From positions 20,145,823 to 20,209,822 of the forward strand of contig NC_089867.1 of assembly GCF_036373705.1 (NCBI RefSeq): 64,000 nt of DNA. Direction: 5' to 3'. The first letter of the stretch is position 1. Each line of letters begins with the position of its first letter. Positions 23,304 to 34,535 of this stretch are shown one piece after another. Below the pieces are notes generated by a model. The model had not been told where the DNA came from. It did not search any database and worked only from the letters and a program-made list of their open reading frames with translations. A program made the translations under genes and the position numbers. Source of the stretch: Amia ocellicauda. Lineage: Eukaryota; Chordata; Actinopteri; Amiiformes; Amiidae.

Positions 23304-26300
23304 TCAGTTCTTTTTAGGAGAGATTGGCTTGCTTTTCATCGGGAGCTGTGTCTCCATGATGAACAGAGGCGGCATTCTCTCTCCTTTTTGTGTGAGCAGC
23401 TGGTGGAACTGAGAACGATCATCAATTATTTTCTGAAAAACAAAAGATGTACTTCACCAAAGATAACTCTTTCAGACATTTTACAATCTAGTTTAATACC
23501 TTCCTTTTCCAACATTATTTAAAATTGATTAAATATAACCACAAAAACATAAGTAAGCCATTTAAAAAAGATTCTTACAATTTGAATATTTATACTAGGT
23601 TTACAAGTTTTTCTTCTTAAATCACTATTTTAGAGAAACATTTCTTGTTAGACATTACTTCCTTAATGAGGTGAAAATTATCCAATTGCATTTTATATTT
23701 TAGTTTATAAATTGCATCATTTCAGCAGTAGTTTAGTGCAAAGTGTATTTTTATTGCTTTACCTGCATGGTACGAAGAATCTCAACATCACTGATCTCAT
23801 TTAGTGGGAATTTGGCTCCGGGAGCACAGTAGGCAGCTTGTATAATTTTTCCACGGAATCTTTCAAACTGCATAAACATACATTGCATTGTTATGAAATA
23901 AACGCCTGATGGTTCCATGTTTACCAATTTAACTTGAACACAAAGCACAGATTTTAAACCTCAAAGCTTAATTACAACCCTATGCCTCCAGTTTATGCTA
24001 AGTATGCTTCTTGACTGTTATTTTTATGTGGAACTTTTGGGTCTACACAGCTGTATGTTCCTGCCAAATGCAGTTAAAAGCAGCTTGACACTGTCTTCTG
24101 AATGTTGTTAAGATTATATTATTTACATGGAAAAGTTCAAAATGGCTGATGGAAGAACTCGTCTTGTTATTCAGAAAACAAAATCTTTAATGTCTCGAAG
24201 CACAGTGGGATAGCAGTACAGCACAGCCAGTAAGGTGCTGTGTTGGGTGGTATTTTGAGATTGGTTGCTGCCTGCGGTGAACACATTCCTACAGTTACGT
24301 ACTGCCACACTTCATCAGAGGAAAAGCCTACCCGAGCCTGCAGCTGCTCCAGATACACCTTGGTCTGATTGTGTATTTTCTGCAGACTGGCCATTTTGGC
24401 CTGATTCTCCCTGAAGTCTGTCTCCAGCTCAGTCATGCCTGCCCTCTGTGCAGCCAGCTCCTGCTTCAGCCCGTGCACTTCAGCCTTGAACTCAGCAACC
24501 GCTTTGTTTTTCAGTTCTATCTCCTGCTGCAGTCGTGCTGTGAGCTGTTTTGGCATTAGGAAGAATTTGAGCTGCTACAGCTTCAAAGGCCAAGCTTAAA
24601 AGCTCCGAGCTTAATATCAAGTCTGGCTAAATAAACAATTTCTACATTGTACGCTTGGACAGATCTTTATCAGGTTGATAATTTTCAAGTAATCCAGGCT
24701 TTCAATTATTGTGTTTTTTTAATGCATGGATGAGGTGCAAAAATATGCAGGGCCAAATATTTAAACGATGACACCTGTACTTTATCATGATATTAACTAT
24801 GATTCAATTCTGAACGCTTGTAGCTGTGTTTGAACTTTAGGATAGACCTTTATAGTGTACTGTAGTTACCTTCTGGAAAATCAGACTGACAATTTTGTAT
24901 ATTAAAGCAGATTTTCCAGTATATGCATTGTAGTGTGTCATCATGTCTTGTGGAACAACCCTTTTTAAATGGAAGGCCCTTACCTTTCTCTGTGTAAAGT
25001 TCTCATTCTCCAGATCTGCCATCAGTTCTTCATTTATTTTCCCTTCTCGTAAACATGAAAACTTAAAGGCAGATATTCATTTATTTAAACACTCTGCTTA
25101 TCTGTTGTAATGCATATGGTGTCAAGTATGTGTATTGGTGAAACTCTCATTAAACAGCTGGAGAAAACCAGGACATTTTATCTAGTGAAAAAGGTCTGTA
25201 TTTTATTTTCCATTTACTTATTTATTATGAAAGGTTTTGTTTTACGTTTCTTATGATTACCCTTCTAGCCATATCTGACAAATGTACTATCCAGTTGGAA
25301 ACATTTCTCCAATTTGATATTCAGTTCCTGTCTGGGAATACAAACATTTACTCACTGTTAATCTCCCCCTCCCACCCTGCTATCTCTCTCAACACAGCAC
25401 CACCCCATTGGAGTATCTGACCTCATGTTGTACTGCTACATTCCTGTTACTGGTACAGTGCACACTGGGGATTTATATCATCCTTTGCCACCATGGAAAA
25501 GTCATGCTATTCTGCTATTTCCTTCTTCTTCAATCTCCATATCTTGTTATTACACAATCAGGACTGGTTATAGCAATGAGTAATGGAACTTCCAGTCAGG
25601 ACCAGTGAGTACCTTTTTAGACATGGCTTGGAGCTGTAACGCCCTGTCTGTAAGCTCCTTCCTCAGTCTTTCCTGCCTGTTCCCAGCCTTGACCAGTTCA
25701 GCTTCTTTCACAGACAAACATCTCCGTAAGATGCACACTGTGCCTAGGGGCGGGTTTGCCACAAAATAAAATATTTTCTTTAGTGTATTTGAAGACTAAA
25801 TAACAATCAGTGGTCTCCCATATTTTATTATTTTTAGCTATTGATGCCTACCAGAAGACATCTTGTACTTCCGTTTGGTTTCCTCTAACTCCTTTACTAG
25901 ATTCTCGTGAAAGTGTTCCAGTTCTTTCTTCTGTTGCCCAACTCCCTCCAACTCTGAACTGGTTTCTGTCTCACTCAGGGTTGAGCTGTCTTGCCATGTT
26001 GCTGGACACTGCACAGAATAAAACAAGAATGTTATTATCACACAGGACACTCTCTGCTTAGCATTCCAGATAAAAGGGAAATCCTGTTTCTAGAAAACAA
26101 CATTATTTTTCACAGTGTAGCATTATGTTGGGTGTATTTTGATGAGAGCATTTTAGCTCTGAGCTGAAGCACTGATCTAAAGAAGACCTCTCCCCCCAAA
26201 ATTATCAGATTTCCTTAAAGTGTGGAACTGGTTTACATCAAAGTGACAGTTTTGGGAGGATGGCACTGAGAATAGGCCAAATAGTTTGGAATCCTGCTGT

Positions 26301-29300
26301 GAGATGTCTGGGGAAGGGGGCCCGTAGGTAATAAAAACTCTTTGAAATGGACGAGAGCCGAAATCCTGACACAGAGCTACGAACCCGGGCCAACCGGCAT
26401 TTCCAAAAGATGGCATGGATTGACATCAGTCATAAATCAACCCCCCCTCCAATAGGACACTGGGGGCTGAAACCGAAATCCAATCTCAAAAACTCAAGAA
26501 CCAATTACCTATTGATCTGACAGGCGTATAAAGAACAGCGCACGGTCTGTTAAAGCTTTGAGGTTTAAAATCTGTGCTTTGTGTTCAAGTTAAATTGGTA
26601 AACATGGAACCATCAGGCGTTTATTTCATAACAATGCAATGTATGTTTATGCAGTTTGAAAGATTCCGTGGAAAAATTATACAAGCTGCCTACTGTGCTC
26701 CCGGAGCCAAATTCCCACTAAATGAGATCAGTGATGTTGAGAGTCTTCATACCATGCACGTAAAGCAATAGAGGGGTCTCTCTCTCTCTCTCTCTCTCTC
26801 TCTAATGTCTGATTAACAATATGAGACTGACCTTCGTCTTACTAACCAGTATTGTAGTCAATGTGTTTATAACCTTTTTTGTTTAACGATTTGTGTGTTA
26901 TCATATGCGATCCCATGGTCTTTGATTTGGTCATGGAAGTGATTTGTCTTTGATTTGTTGATCTAGAGTTGAATTTTAATTAGTTTTTCCCTTTTGTATA
27001 ATTAGTGTAGTGCTACATTTAGTCTTTGTTTTTGAATAAATTTGACAATTTATATCTTTGGAATTGGTGTCTGCGTCCAATTATTACAGAAATTGAGTTC
27101 TACAAGATTCCAGGATTCGTGATAAGGTGATACTATAAATTCACTTCTTTAATTGAAATTTATAAGTGTACCTTACCCTACAACAGATATGAGAAAACCC
27201 ATGTTCTCGTCAAGATGTAATACTCCAAACAAAAAAGAACAATTGTACAAAAGTCAATAATCACTTCATGCTAACACCTCTTACATCACCATTAAAGTTG
27301 TCAAAGTATGACATCCAGATTAATCTATAGTATTATATATTTTACAAACACACACATGACTATAACAAACTCAGAAGGGCCAAAAAAAAAAGGAAAGTGT
27401 ATTGCTTCTTACTGTTTCCGGAGATGTCTCTAGCTGGGTTTCAAATTGTGTTGCCTCATTCTCCAGCTCTTTCGAGGTGTGGGCTGCACATTCCCATTGC
27501 AGTCTTGGGAGATTAAGCCTTGCTATTTCCTCACTCAGTTCTGCAATTAACTCCTTCTGTCTTGATACCTCTTCTTCAAAGGTCCGGAGGTGTTTCACTT
27601 CATTGCCCAAGCGCAGGATCAGTTCTGCCTATTAGCAGACACTGCACTGAAGTTGTTTTAAGTGAACAAGTAGAGCGAAAAAAGCAATAGACAATGTTTC
27701 CTGTAGTAGGCACTGCTCCTTCTAGCCATTCCTTGTATGCTTGTCCCCCCATTGCCATGTGCATAAAGAAAACAGTACTCACTGCTACAAGATTAAAAAC
27801 CTGCTATGTCAGAGACAGAGTGAAAATGGGTCCATAAATATTTGGACAAGGACACAATTTTCATAATTTTGTCTCTGTACGCCACCACAATAGATTTGAA
27901 AGGAAACAATCAAGATGTACTTTAAGTGTAGACTTAATTTTCATATGTAATTTGAAGGTAGTTACAAATTGGGTGAACGGTATAGGAATTACACACATTT
28001 TTATATGTGGTCCCCCCAATTGTAGGGGGGGGGGACAAACATAATCATGAATTAAATTGTGTGTTTCAATACTTGGTGGCAAATCCTTGGCAGTCAATGA
28101 CTGTCTGAAGTCTGGAACCCATAGACATCACCAGATGCTGGGTTTCTTCCCTGGTGATGCTCTGTCAGGCCTGCACTGCAGCTGTCTTTAGTTCCTGCTT
28201 GTTCTTGGGGGTGTTAAAGATGAATGTCTACACTTAAAGAATATATTGATTGTTTCCTTTCAAATACATTGTGGTGGCATACAGAGCCAAAATGATGAAA
28301 ATTGTGTCCTTGTCCAAATATTTATGGACATAACTGTATATTATTGGTATTTTAATTTAAATATCTAATATAGAAGCATCGAATGCCATTCAGATTAATG
28401 ACCCCTGCTTTTTAATCCTTGGTGGCGGAGGGGGAGAATTGGAAACAACTCAACTGTGGGTAACATACTTTGAATATCCTCCAAGCATCTTGCTTCACCT
28501 CATTTTTTTGGCTTTTGTTTTTTTCGTTTGTAAAGAATGAAAGCCTACGTCAACCTCACGTGACAATGCATTCAGTGATACTTAAGGTCTGTTCTTTCAT
28601 CACCCTATATTAGGCCAGGAAGCTCACCTGCGCTTGAACAACGTCTTCATTACGGGCCAGGGTCAGCTGATTCATCAGTTCCGTCACTTTTTCTTGAAGA
28701 GCTGTGATCACGTGGTCCTTTTTAGAGCTTTCGGCCTCAAACTCTGAGAGGCGGGAGATTTCATGGCCTAACATTAGCAGGCAGTGCTCCTGTGCATGGT
28801 CAACAATAACAAAATTCATAGACTTAATGCAGTGCCTATAAATGTCTAGTCATGGTATGAAATCAATAACCCTGTACATGTTTCAAGCATTTCTTTATTG
28901 AACAGCATTGCTTAACCCTGAAGAAGAAAGGCATACATGCTACAAAAAAAAAATGTTATCTGTAATAGAAGTTTTCCTAATTTAACTCATAGGACATCAT
29001 AACTCTAAAGATAGAATAGGGATGATGGTTAGGATATTCCTGTAATATACCCCCTGGAGCCCATTGTTTGATGAGGATTCAAGCATGCAGCAGCAGTGTC
29101 ATCTTATGCTATTATGGAAATTGTGTTGTTTTCCACATATAAATTGGTGATGGGTGATGTCAAAAAGGAAATAATTGTGTGAAGTTGTAAAGTCTGTCCC
29201 TCTCATGGGAGGAGCAGAGCGATTGTGGGTTTGGTTAGGGTTTTGTTTTAAAAACAGAGACAGAGACACTACGAGTGATACAGCCTGACGTGGAAAGGAC

Positions 29301-32300
29301 TTCTATTGTGTATGTCTATTTTATACTTTGTGTTTTACATGGTTGTAAACAGCATAATAAATACACATTTCTGTTCAGAAATATTAGGAAGAGCTAAACG
29401 TGTATAGACAACATTATATTCAGACAAGCACGTCCCCATAAGAATACGTTTCCATGTGCAACAATAACTACATATTTGCTATTTTTCATCATCATTTGTG
29501 CTAGTATATATATATTTTAAATGGCACAATGTGACTCCCTTAAGTTATTACTCTTTCTGCAGATTTGTAACTGCAAACAATACTTTTTGCCATATTATTT
29601 ATAATTTACTTAGCAGATGTCCTTAACCAGGGTAAGTTACAGGGTATCATCCAGCTACAATATAGCAGGTTATAATTATAACTAAAGTGTGCACGTCTCA
29701 GTCATGGCATTTATGGACTTATGGACGCATTTATTAAACTAGTCCTTAATGTTTTAGAGGGAAACCCAAATCTGCTGTATTTATTTATTCATTCATTTAA
29801 CTTGTAAATGGGCACACGTTAACTAAATCGTGTTCGCTGTCCTACTGACTGTCTCTGTGGATTGTCCTGCACACCATTCACAAAATGACATCCTGAAACA
29901 CCATCCAGCTGTTCATAAAATATTAATATTATCGGCTGATACCGCTTCGATTATTATCCTTCAGTTTATTTTTAACTAGTCACAGCACTGCACCAATCCT
30001 GTGAAATCCAAGTTTTTAATACACTCGGATATTAACTGTAAACAGTCATTGTTTCTGTATGTGGTTTTCACTCCATGCTGTTAATAAAACTGTAATTTCT
30101 TCGTGATCCCACACGGCACTTGAGATTATATCTTCCGATACAATGTATCTGATCTCTTCCCTGTGTCTACAAGTTCAGCACACATCTCGCTTCTGAAAGA
30201 AGTATTTCCTCAGTGGGGTGACGGACACTAACGGCCACGTCTGGCAGCAGATAGTTAACTGGCCACAAAACCAGACGTGTCCGGACGCCTAAGCCAGTGG
30301 AAACGGGGCATAAGTGTTCCAGTGAAATGGACAAAACAAAATATGTGTGTAATTCAAAAAGTAGCCAAGATTGGCAAGAATATCTATACAGCTCTAAGAA
30401 TACAGGCTCTTTGACCACATTTAAAGTAGTAGTCTATACAGCAATACTTACAGTAATTTACTGCCATACTAAAAATAATACTTTTGACTGAAAACACTTT
30501 ACAGTACATCCTGTGTTACTGTAATAACTACAACCACAGGAACTTTGTTTTCACATTCTAGCGTTATAAAAAATACATGTATCACCTTCTCATGTAATAA
30601 AGCGAGATACCAGGGAATTTTTCCTGTTGTGCTGCTCGTGGTGCTGGGTTTGGTTGAACTTTGGTCCCGGGGAGCACTGCAATTGAGTTCACTTACACTC
30701 TGGGAATGCAGAAATCTGCAAGCTGACAACCAATATTATATTTCAGAATTGTATGATTAAAATGCTGAAAGCTCTCATTCACAACATGTTAAATTAATAT
30801 CAGGATATGTTACCAGCAACATAAAAAAGAACTAACAGGCTGGGATTTTCTTTAAATAGACTACCGCATACTGCCCTGCACTTCACTGGCAACAAGGAGG
30901 AGGAAAAGTACTGGCTTCCTGTTGTGTAAGAGGTATGGAGGAAAGCCTGGGAGTGTGTGGTGAGAGAAACAGACATATGGAGAGGTTCTAATTTGAGAAA
31001 ACATATTGGATCTTTGCTTATGGCATTGAATTACAGATGTGACTGTTCACTGTGTATGCTATTTGTGTTTACCATTAGTCATAAGAGTGGATAGGGACCT
31101 GGTTCAGTGTTTACTCTAGACTCCAGAGGAGCAAATGTTTGTTTTTCAGTATGTCTGAAATAAATAAACCCACACTGTTGCACCATAATTGTGCCTGTTG
31201 TTTCCTGAGCCCTACTCTTAGAGCCCAGACATTGTGTCCAACCTTATACAGTGCCACAACATATATACATCTATATAAGCACACACATATAATTGTTCAG
31301 GATACAAACAGCTAACAGAGAAGATTAAAACACATATCTACATTAGTTTGTTCTGAAGGGTTTTTTATCTCACCATTGCTTGGCACTGCTGTAACCAGAT
31401 GGGTGGAGGGATTTGAACTTAACTTTGTCCCAGAGCAGTCAATTGTTCCCAGACTGGGGCCTGAGAGATGACTCTGACAGTCACTAGAGGAGTCAGCACT
31501 TTGAAACCCTGCATCTGTATAAACACCAGCAACCGCACAAGGAAGGGAAAGTTTAATTTAAAATAAACACATTGTCAAATGGTGTTAAAGCAATATATTA
31601 TCATGATACAAATGTGGTACTTTTAAAGGGTCATATAATATGCAATATTATTTACAGGTTAGGGGGCCTCAGAATCTGGGGTCTTGCTCAAATATACATA
31701 GGTTTAATGTATTTTCATTTAATTTTGAGGCCAGGCACTGACTGTTGCTTTACAGTTTGTTATATTCTTCCTCCATACATCTGTATCAACAGTCTATATT
31801 TTCTGCACTGACCTTTCATTATTAGCAACTACTTCTGAACGTAAACCCACCAAAGGAACCCACCAAAGACCACCCGCTGCAGCTATACAAGACGTTGCGG
31901 TTTCACATTTCAAGAGAAATTACATAGTACAAATCAGGTGTTTCCACAAAGGTTTTCATTCCATAGGCCTACTCAAAGGAAATGTTGATGTGAATAAGGC
32001 TTACTCACTCCTAGTTACTGGTGCCGACCTACTTCCCTTGGGATGGTCTGTTGAACTATTAAAACTGTTGCTGCCATTCACCTGCAAGTCTTCAATTGAA
32101 GGCAAATGAACCTTCTCACTCTCACATTCATGCAGATCTTTGCTTGTCGGTAACCCAGCTGAAGGCTGCAAATGCATATAAAGACATATCAATAGAAGCC
32201 TATATGTAATTTAACTGACAGTGCCATGCTTGTACTAGCTTTGGTCTCACTATAATGTACAGCTGCTTCTATTAATGCAAAACTATGTTGTTTTCCAGCA

Positions 32301-33573
32301 GAGAGTGACATGGAGGGGAATGCCTTAATAACAAAGCGTTCAAATATTGAGTCAATTTTAAGGTTTTAAGTCCATATGTTGCTTATCATATTTACACCCT
32401 CTAATATTTAAACACCCTTCTCTTCAGATTCAAAGGGTTTCTTCTCATTCACATTATCCTCTGTGAGTGGCAATATCTTTCCTGTGCTTTTAAGAGGGCC
32501 CCCCATAAGCTTGAACACGTTTAATTTGGCTGGTCACCTGGTTTTCCTGTGATCTTGGAGGGGTCCAGCATGTTTTCTGTCGAAGTGGCCGGATAGCTGT
32601 CACAGTAGGCCTATGCCAGTGCGCTGTCTGTGGTCTGCCCAAAGGACCCGTGTCACCAGGTGTTCGCATCATTCTGACACAATTCTCCCCTGTATACCAA
32701 TCAATACCTGTGAATTCAAAAATACAGTTTTGTTGTTTAAAAATATCAGTACAGCAGTTGAATTGTGTGAAAAACAAACACATTAAAAAACTGGCTACCT
32801 AATTACTTTTTACAATGTGTGTACAATGTTCCCTGTCCAGCAAAAACGTTTTTGTGCTGTTAATATTTGAATACTATAACAGCTCATAAAATGTCTCTCA
32901 TTTTAAGCAAATACCGTTCTGGAACTTATTCAATAAAGCAGGAAATACATATATATTTATATAAAAGCAAACCAACAAAACACCTGCTTAAGAGCCTCAC
33001 CAATAGTTACAAAAGCCCATCATATTTTCAGAAGAATGTGGGCTACAATGTGCTGCTAGGGATTTCTGTACACAGACTATTGCAGCTCATGTGAACTGTG
33101 TGTCTTCATGTCCTCTCGGTGCTCAGCCATCCAGAAACTGAGGTAACCAGGAAGCAACGGGAAAAACACAGCCTGCGTTTAAACCAGGATTATGTTAGAT
33201 GTTTCAATAGAAACAATTACATATACTGTAAACACATTGCGTATTTCATATTGCGTAACACCATAAATTAAAAACATAAATGAGTACACGGACAATAATA
33301 ATATGCTGAATGTTACACTGGACATGTTTCAATAAGTTTTTGTTTTTTATACAGAGGCTAGGGCAATATCATATTTCTTTAAATGCACGTTGAACGTTTG
33401 GAAGTTTGGAAACACTTCTACCAATAATATCGACGTCCTTCTTTCTGGCACAGGATCTATTGGAAATGAAAAGGGTTTTGCTTACACTCTGGCTCATACT
33501 ATTCAGTAGGTACACCAAATCCCTTACCTGGGCTGATTACACCTCTTTGCCAGCATCGCCGCTTTCGATACAT
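23304..33573 (-). CDS. CCDC27: Coiled-coil protein, best match CCDC27 (12 exons modelled)
   Basis: A minus-strand gene built from phased exons: 33528-33573, 32538-32707, 32009-32165, 31374-31514, 30586-30722, 28628-28789, 27413-27628, 25852-26008, 25613-25737, 24332-24544, 23763-23867 and 23304-23432. All twelve connect in frame to give 585 residues. The start is MYRKRRCWQRG. Exons 2-5 are Ser/Pro/Thr-rich and end GKIPWYLALLHEK. The rest is mostly coiled coil (EISRLSEFEAESSKKD, the exon from 27628, and LTARLQQEIELKNKAVAEF). The last two exons form a compact tail (FERFRGKIIQAAYCAPGAK and KIIDDRSQFHQLLTQKGERM, ending SPKKN-stop). The function of CCDC27 is unknown. Assignment rests on the PWY..LLHEK/EISRLSEFE region as I remember it and on position next to SMIM1. 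FHAD1, another coiled-coil gene of the 1p36 region, is the alternative. Human CCDC27 is about 650 residues. Confidence 0.75.
24976..25049 (-). other. Possible additional exon of the coiled-coil gene, frame does not fit
   Basis: The minus strand reads EGKINEELMADLENENFTQR followed by K and a good donor (AAAG|GTAAGG, exon edge near 24985). That is coding-like and coiled-coil-like. The nearest upstream acceptor (tttacgag, near 25050) puts the block in phase 1, while the preceding exon ends in phase 0. The gene reads through in frame without it. It is either a lost exon, an exon with an undetected neighbour, or a chance block. Confidence 0.35.
26553..26771 (+). repeat. Inverted duplicate of a CCDC27 exon inside its own gene
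   Basis: These ~218 bases repeat, in opposite orientation, 23748-23964, which holds the exon 23763-23867 with its acceptor and donor flanks. The plus strand here reads the same peptide FERFRGKIIQAAYCAPGAK with only a few changes. At the 3' edge the donor CAG|GTAAAG has become CACGTAAAG, and three further bases differ in the last codons. It lies antisense in an intron between exons 27413-27628 and 25852-26008 of the coiled-coil gene. It is not a working exon of the gene on this strand. Confidence 0.9.
26776..26803. repeat. (TC)n microsatellite
   Basis: About 14 uninterrupted dinucleotide units, directly after the inverted exon copy. Confidence 0.9.
27830..28343. mobile_element. Tc1-type miniature element with inverted ends
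   Basis: The left end has ccataaatatttggacaagg (27832) and acacaattttcat. The right end has the reverse form: aaaattgtgtccttgtcc, then aaatatttatgga (28296-28335). Both sides also share gactgtctgaagtc-type transposon filler and a strand-switched actttaagtgta/tacacttaaag pair (27918 and 28228). No transposase is present. Confidence 0.85.
29585..29660 (-). repeat. 3' end of a tRNA-type SINE, minus strand
   Basis: Contains ttacttagcagatgtcctt and then aaccagggtaagttacag, the reverse of the 3' tail of the SINE family seen at 16735 and 18118. Only the tail is preserved. Confidence 0.6.
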
Positions 33574-34535
33574 ATTGTTACATTGTAGTGTTTAAGCAAC
33601 CGAGACGCCAGTGACGCACCAGGTCCCAGATGGTCCCTTGCATGCCTGCGCTCAGAGGACGATCATCACAGTCCACAAATCCGTACAAAGTCACTGGTGT
33701 ATTTTATCACAAGAGATCTGAAAGGGTTTCATAGTTAGGGATCTTCTCTATATCTTAATTGGCTCTTTTCAGCTTCTGTGTCTTTTTACAGAGGGGTTGC
33801 CAACAGCTTCTCTCATAGACATAAATAGAAGTATATATGGCTTGTGTCCAGCGGGCGTGGGCAGAGGGAGGTGCGCAGTGCCACGGGCATAAATCTTGAA
33901 TTACAGCTCAGCAAGTGATGAAAGTGATGCAAACAGTTAACTCTGAGATTCCTGTGCACAGAGGGAAGCGGGGCCTCCATTCTGGGAAGACGGAACAAGA
34001 AAGTTATTTTCAGGTAAAGCTTTTCAGACCCGCTAGTCTGGTTTGGATGTCAAAACGGCATCCAGAGCGGTCCTTTAAAAAGAGGATTGTATCACATGAT
34101 ATAGTTTATTTTGGACTTGCAGTTGCATGCAAGTTAATAACAAGTGCACTTCTGGGCTACAGCAAAGCGTCCAGCCTGTGTTTCAGGTCTACAGTGAATA
34201 TATTACATTTTTCGAAAAATCAATGGCGTGAATGAAAAGTGAATGGAATGTACTATGCTTGTGTGAAGAGACATTTTCAAATGCTTAAATATTAGTATCA
34301 TAACCATCAGATTGGTATGTAAATTGTTTATTTTTTTTTATTTTTAACTACATAGCCTTAAGATTTATAACTATGATTATTGCCCTGAGCACTTGGAATT
34401 CATTATTCTTGCTTTAAAATGATGGAAAATCAGAAAAAGCAAATCCACATTTAAATTAAAGTGATTTACCAGTAACATGGTTTTCTTTTAGTTGCATACA
34501 AGTACATGCGATTACAAAACAACGAACATTTCAAA
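33574..34535. promoter_or_regulatory. Head-to-head interval between CCDC27 and the first receptor gene
   Basis: The start codons of the two divergent genes are 962 bases apart, so both promoters must lie here or inside upstream non-coding exons. I see CpGs near 33545-33660 and 33850-33980 but no clear TATA box. A short plus-strand ORF (33915-34235) shows no domain. Confidence 0.35.

Noticed and set aside
23304-33573. FHAD1 as the identity of the coiled-coil gene
   Set aside because: Not fully excluded. No FHA domain is visible in the N-terminal exons, the length is far shorter than FHAD1, and SMIM1 next door favours CCDC27.
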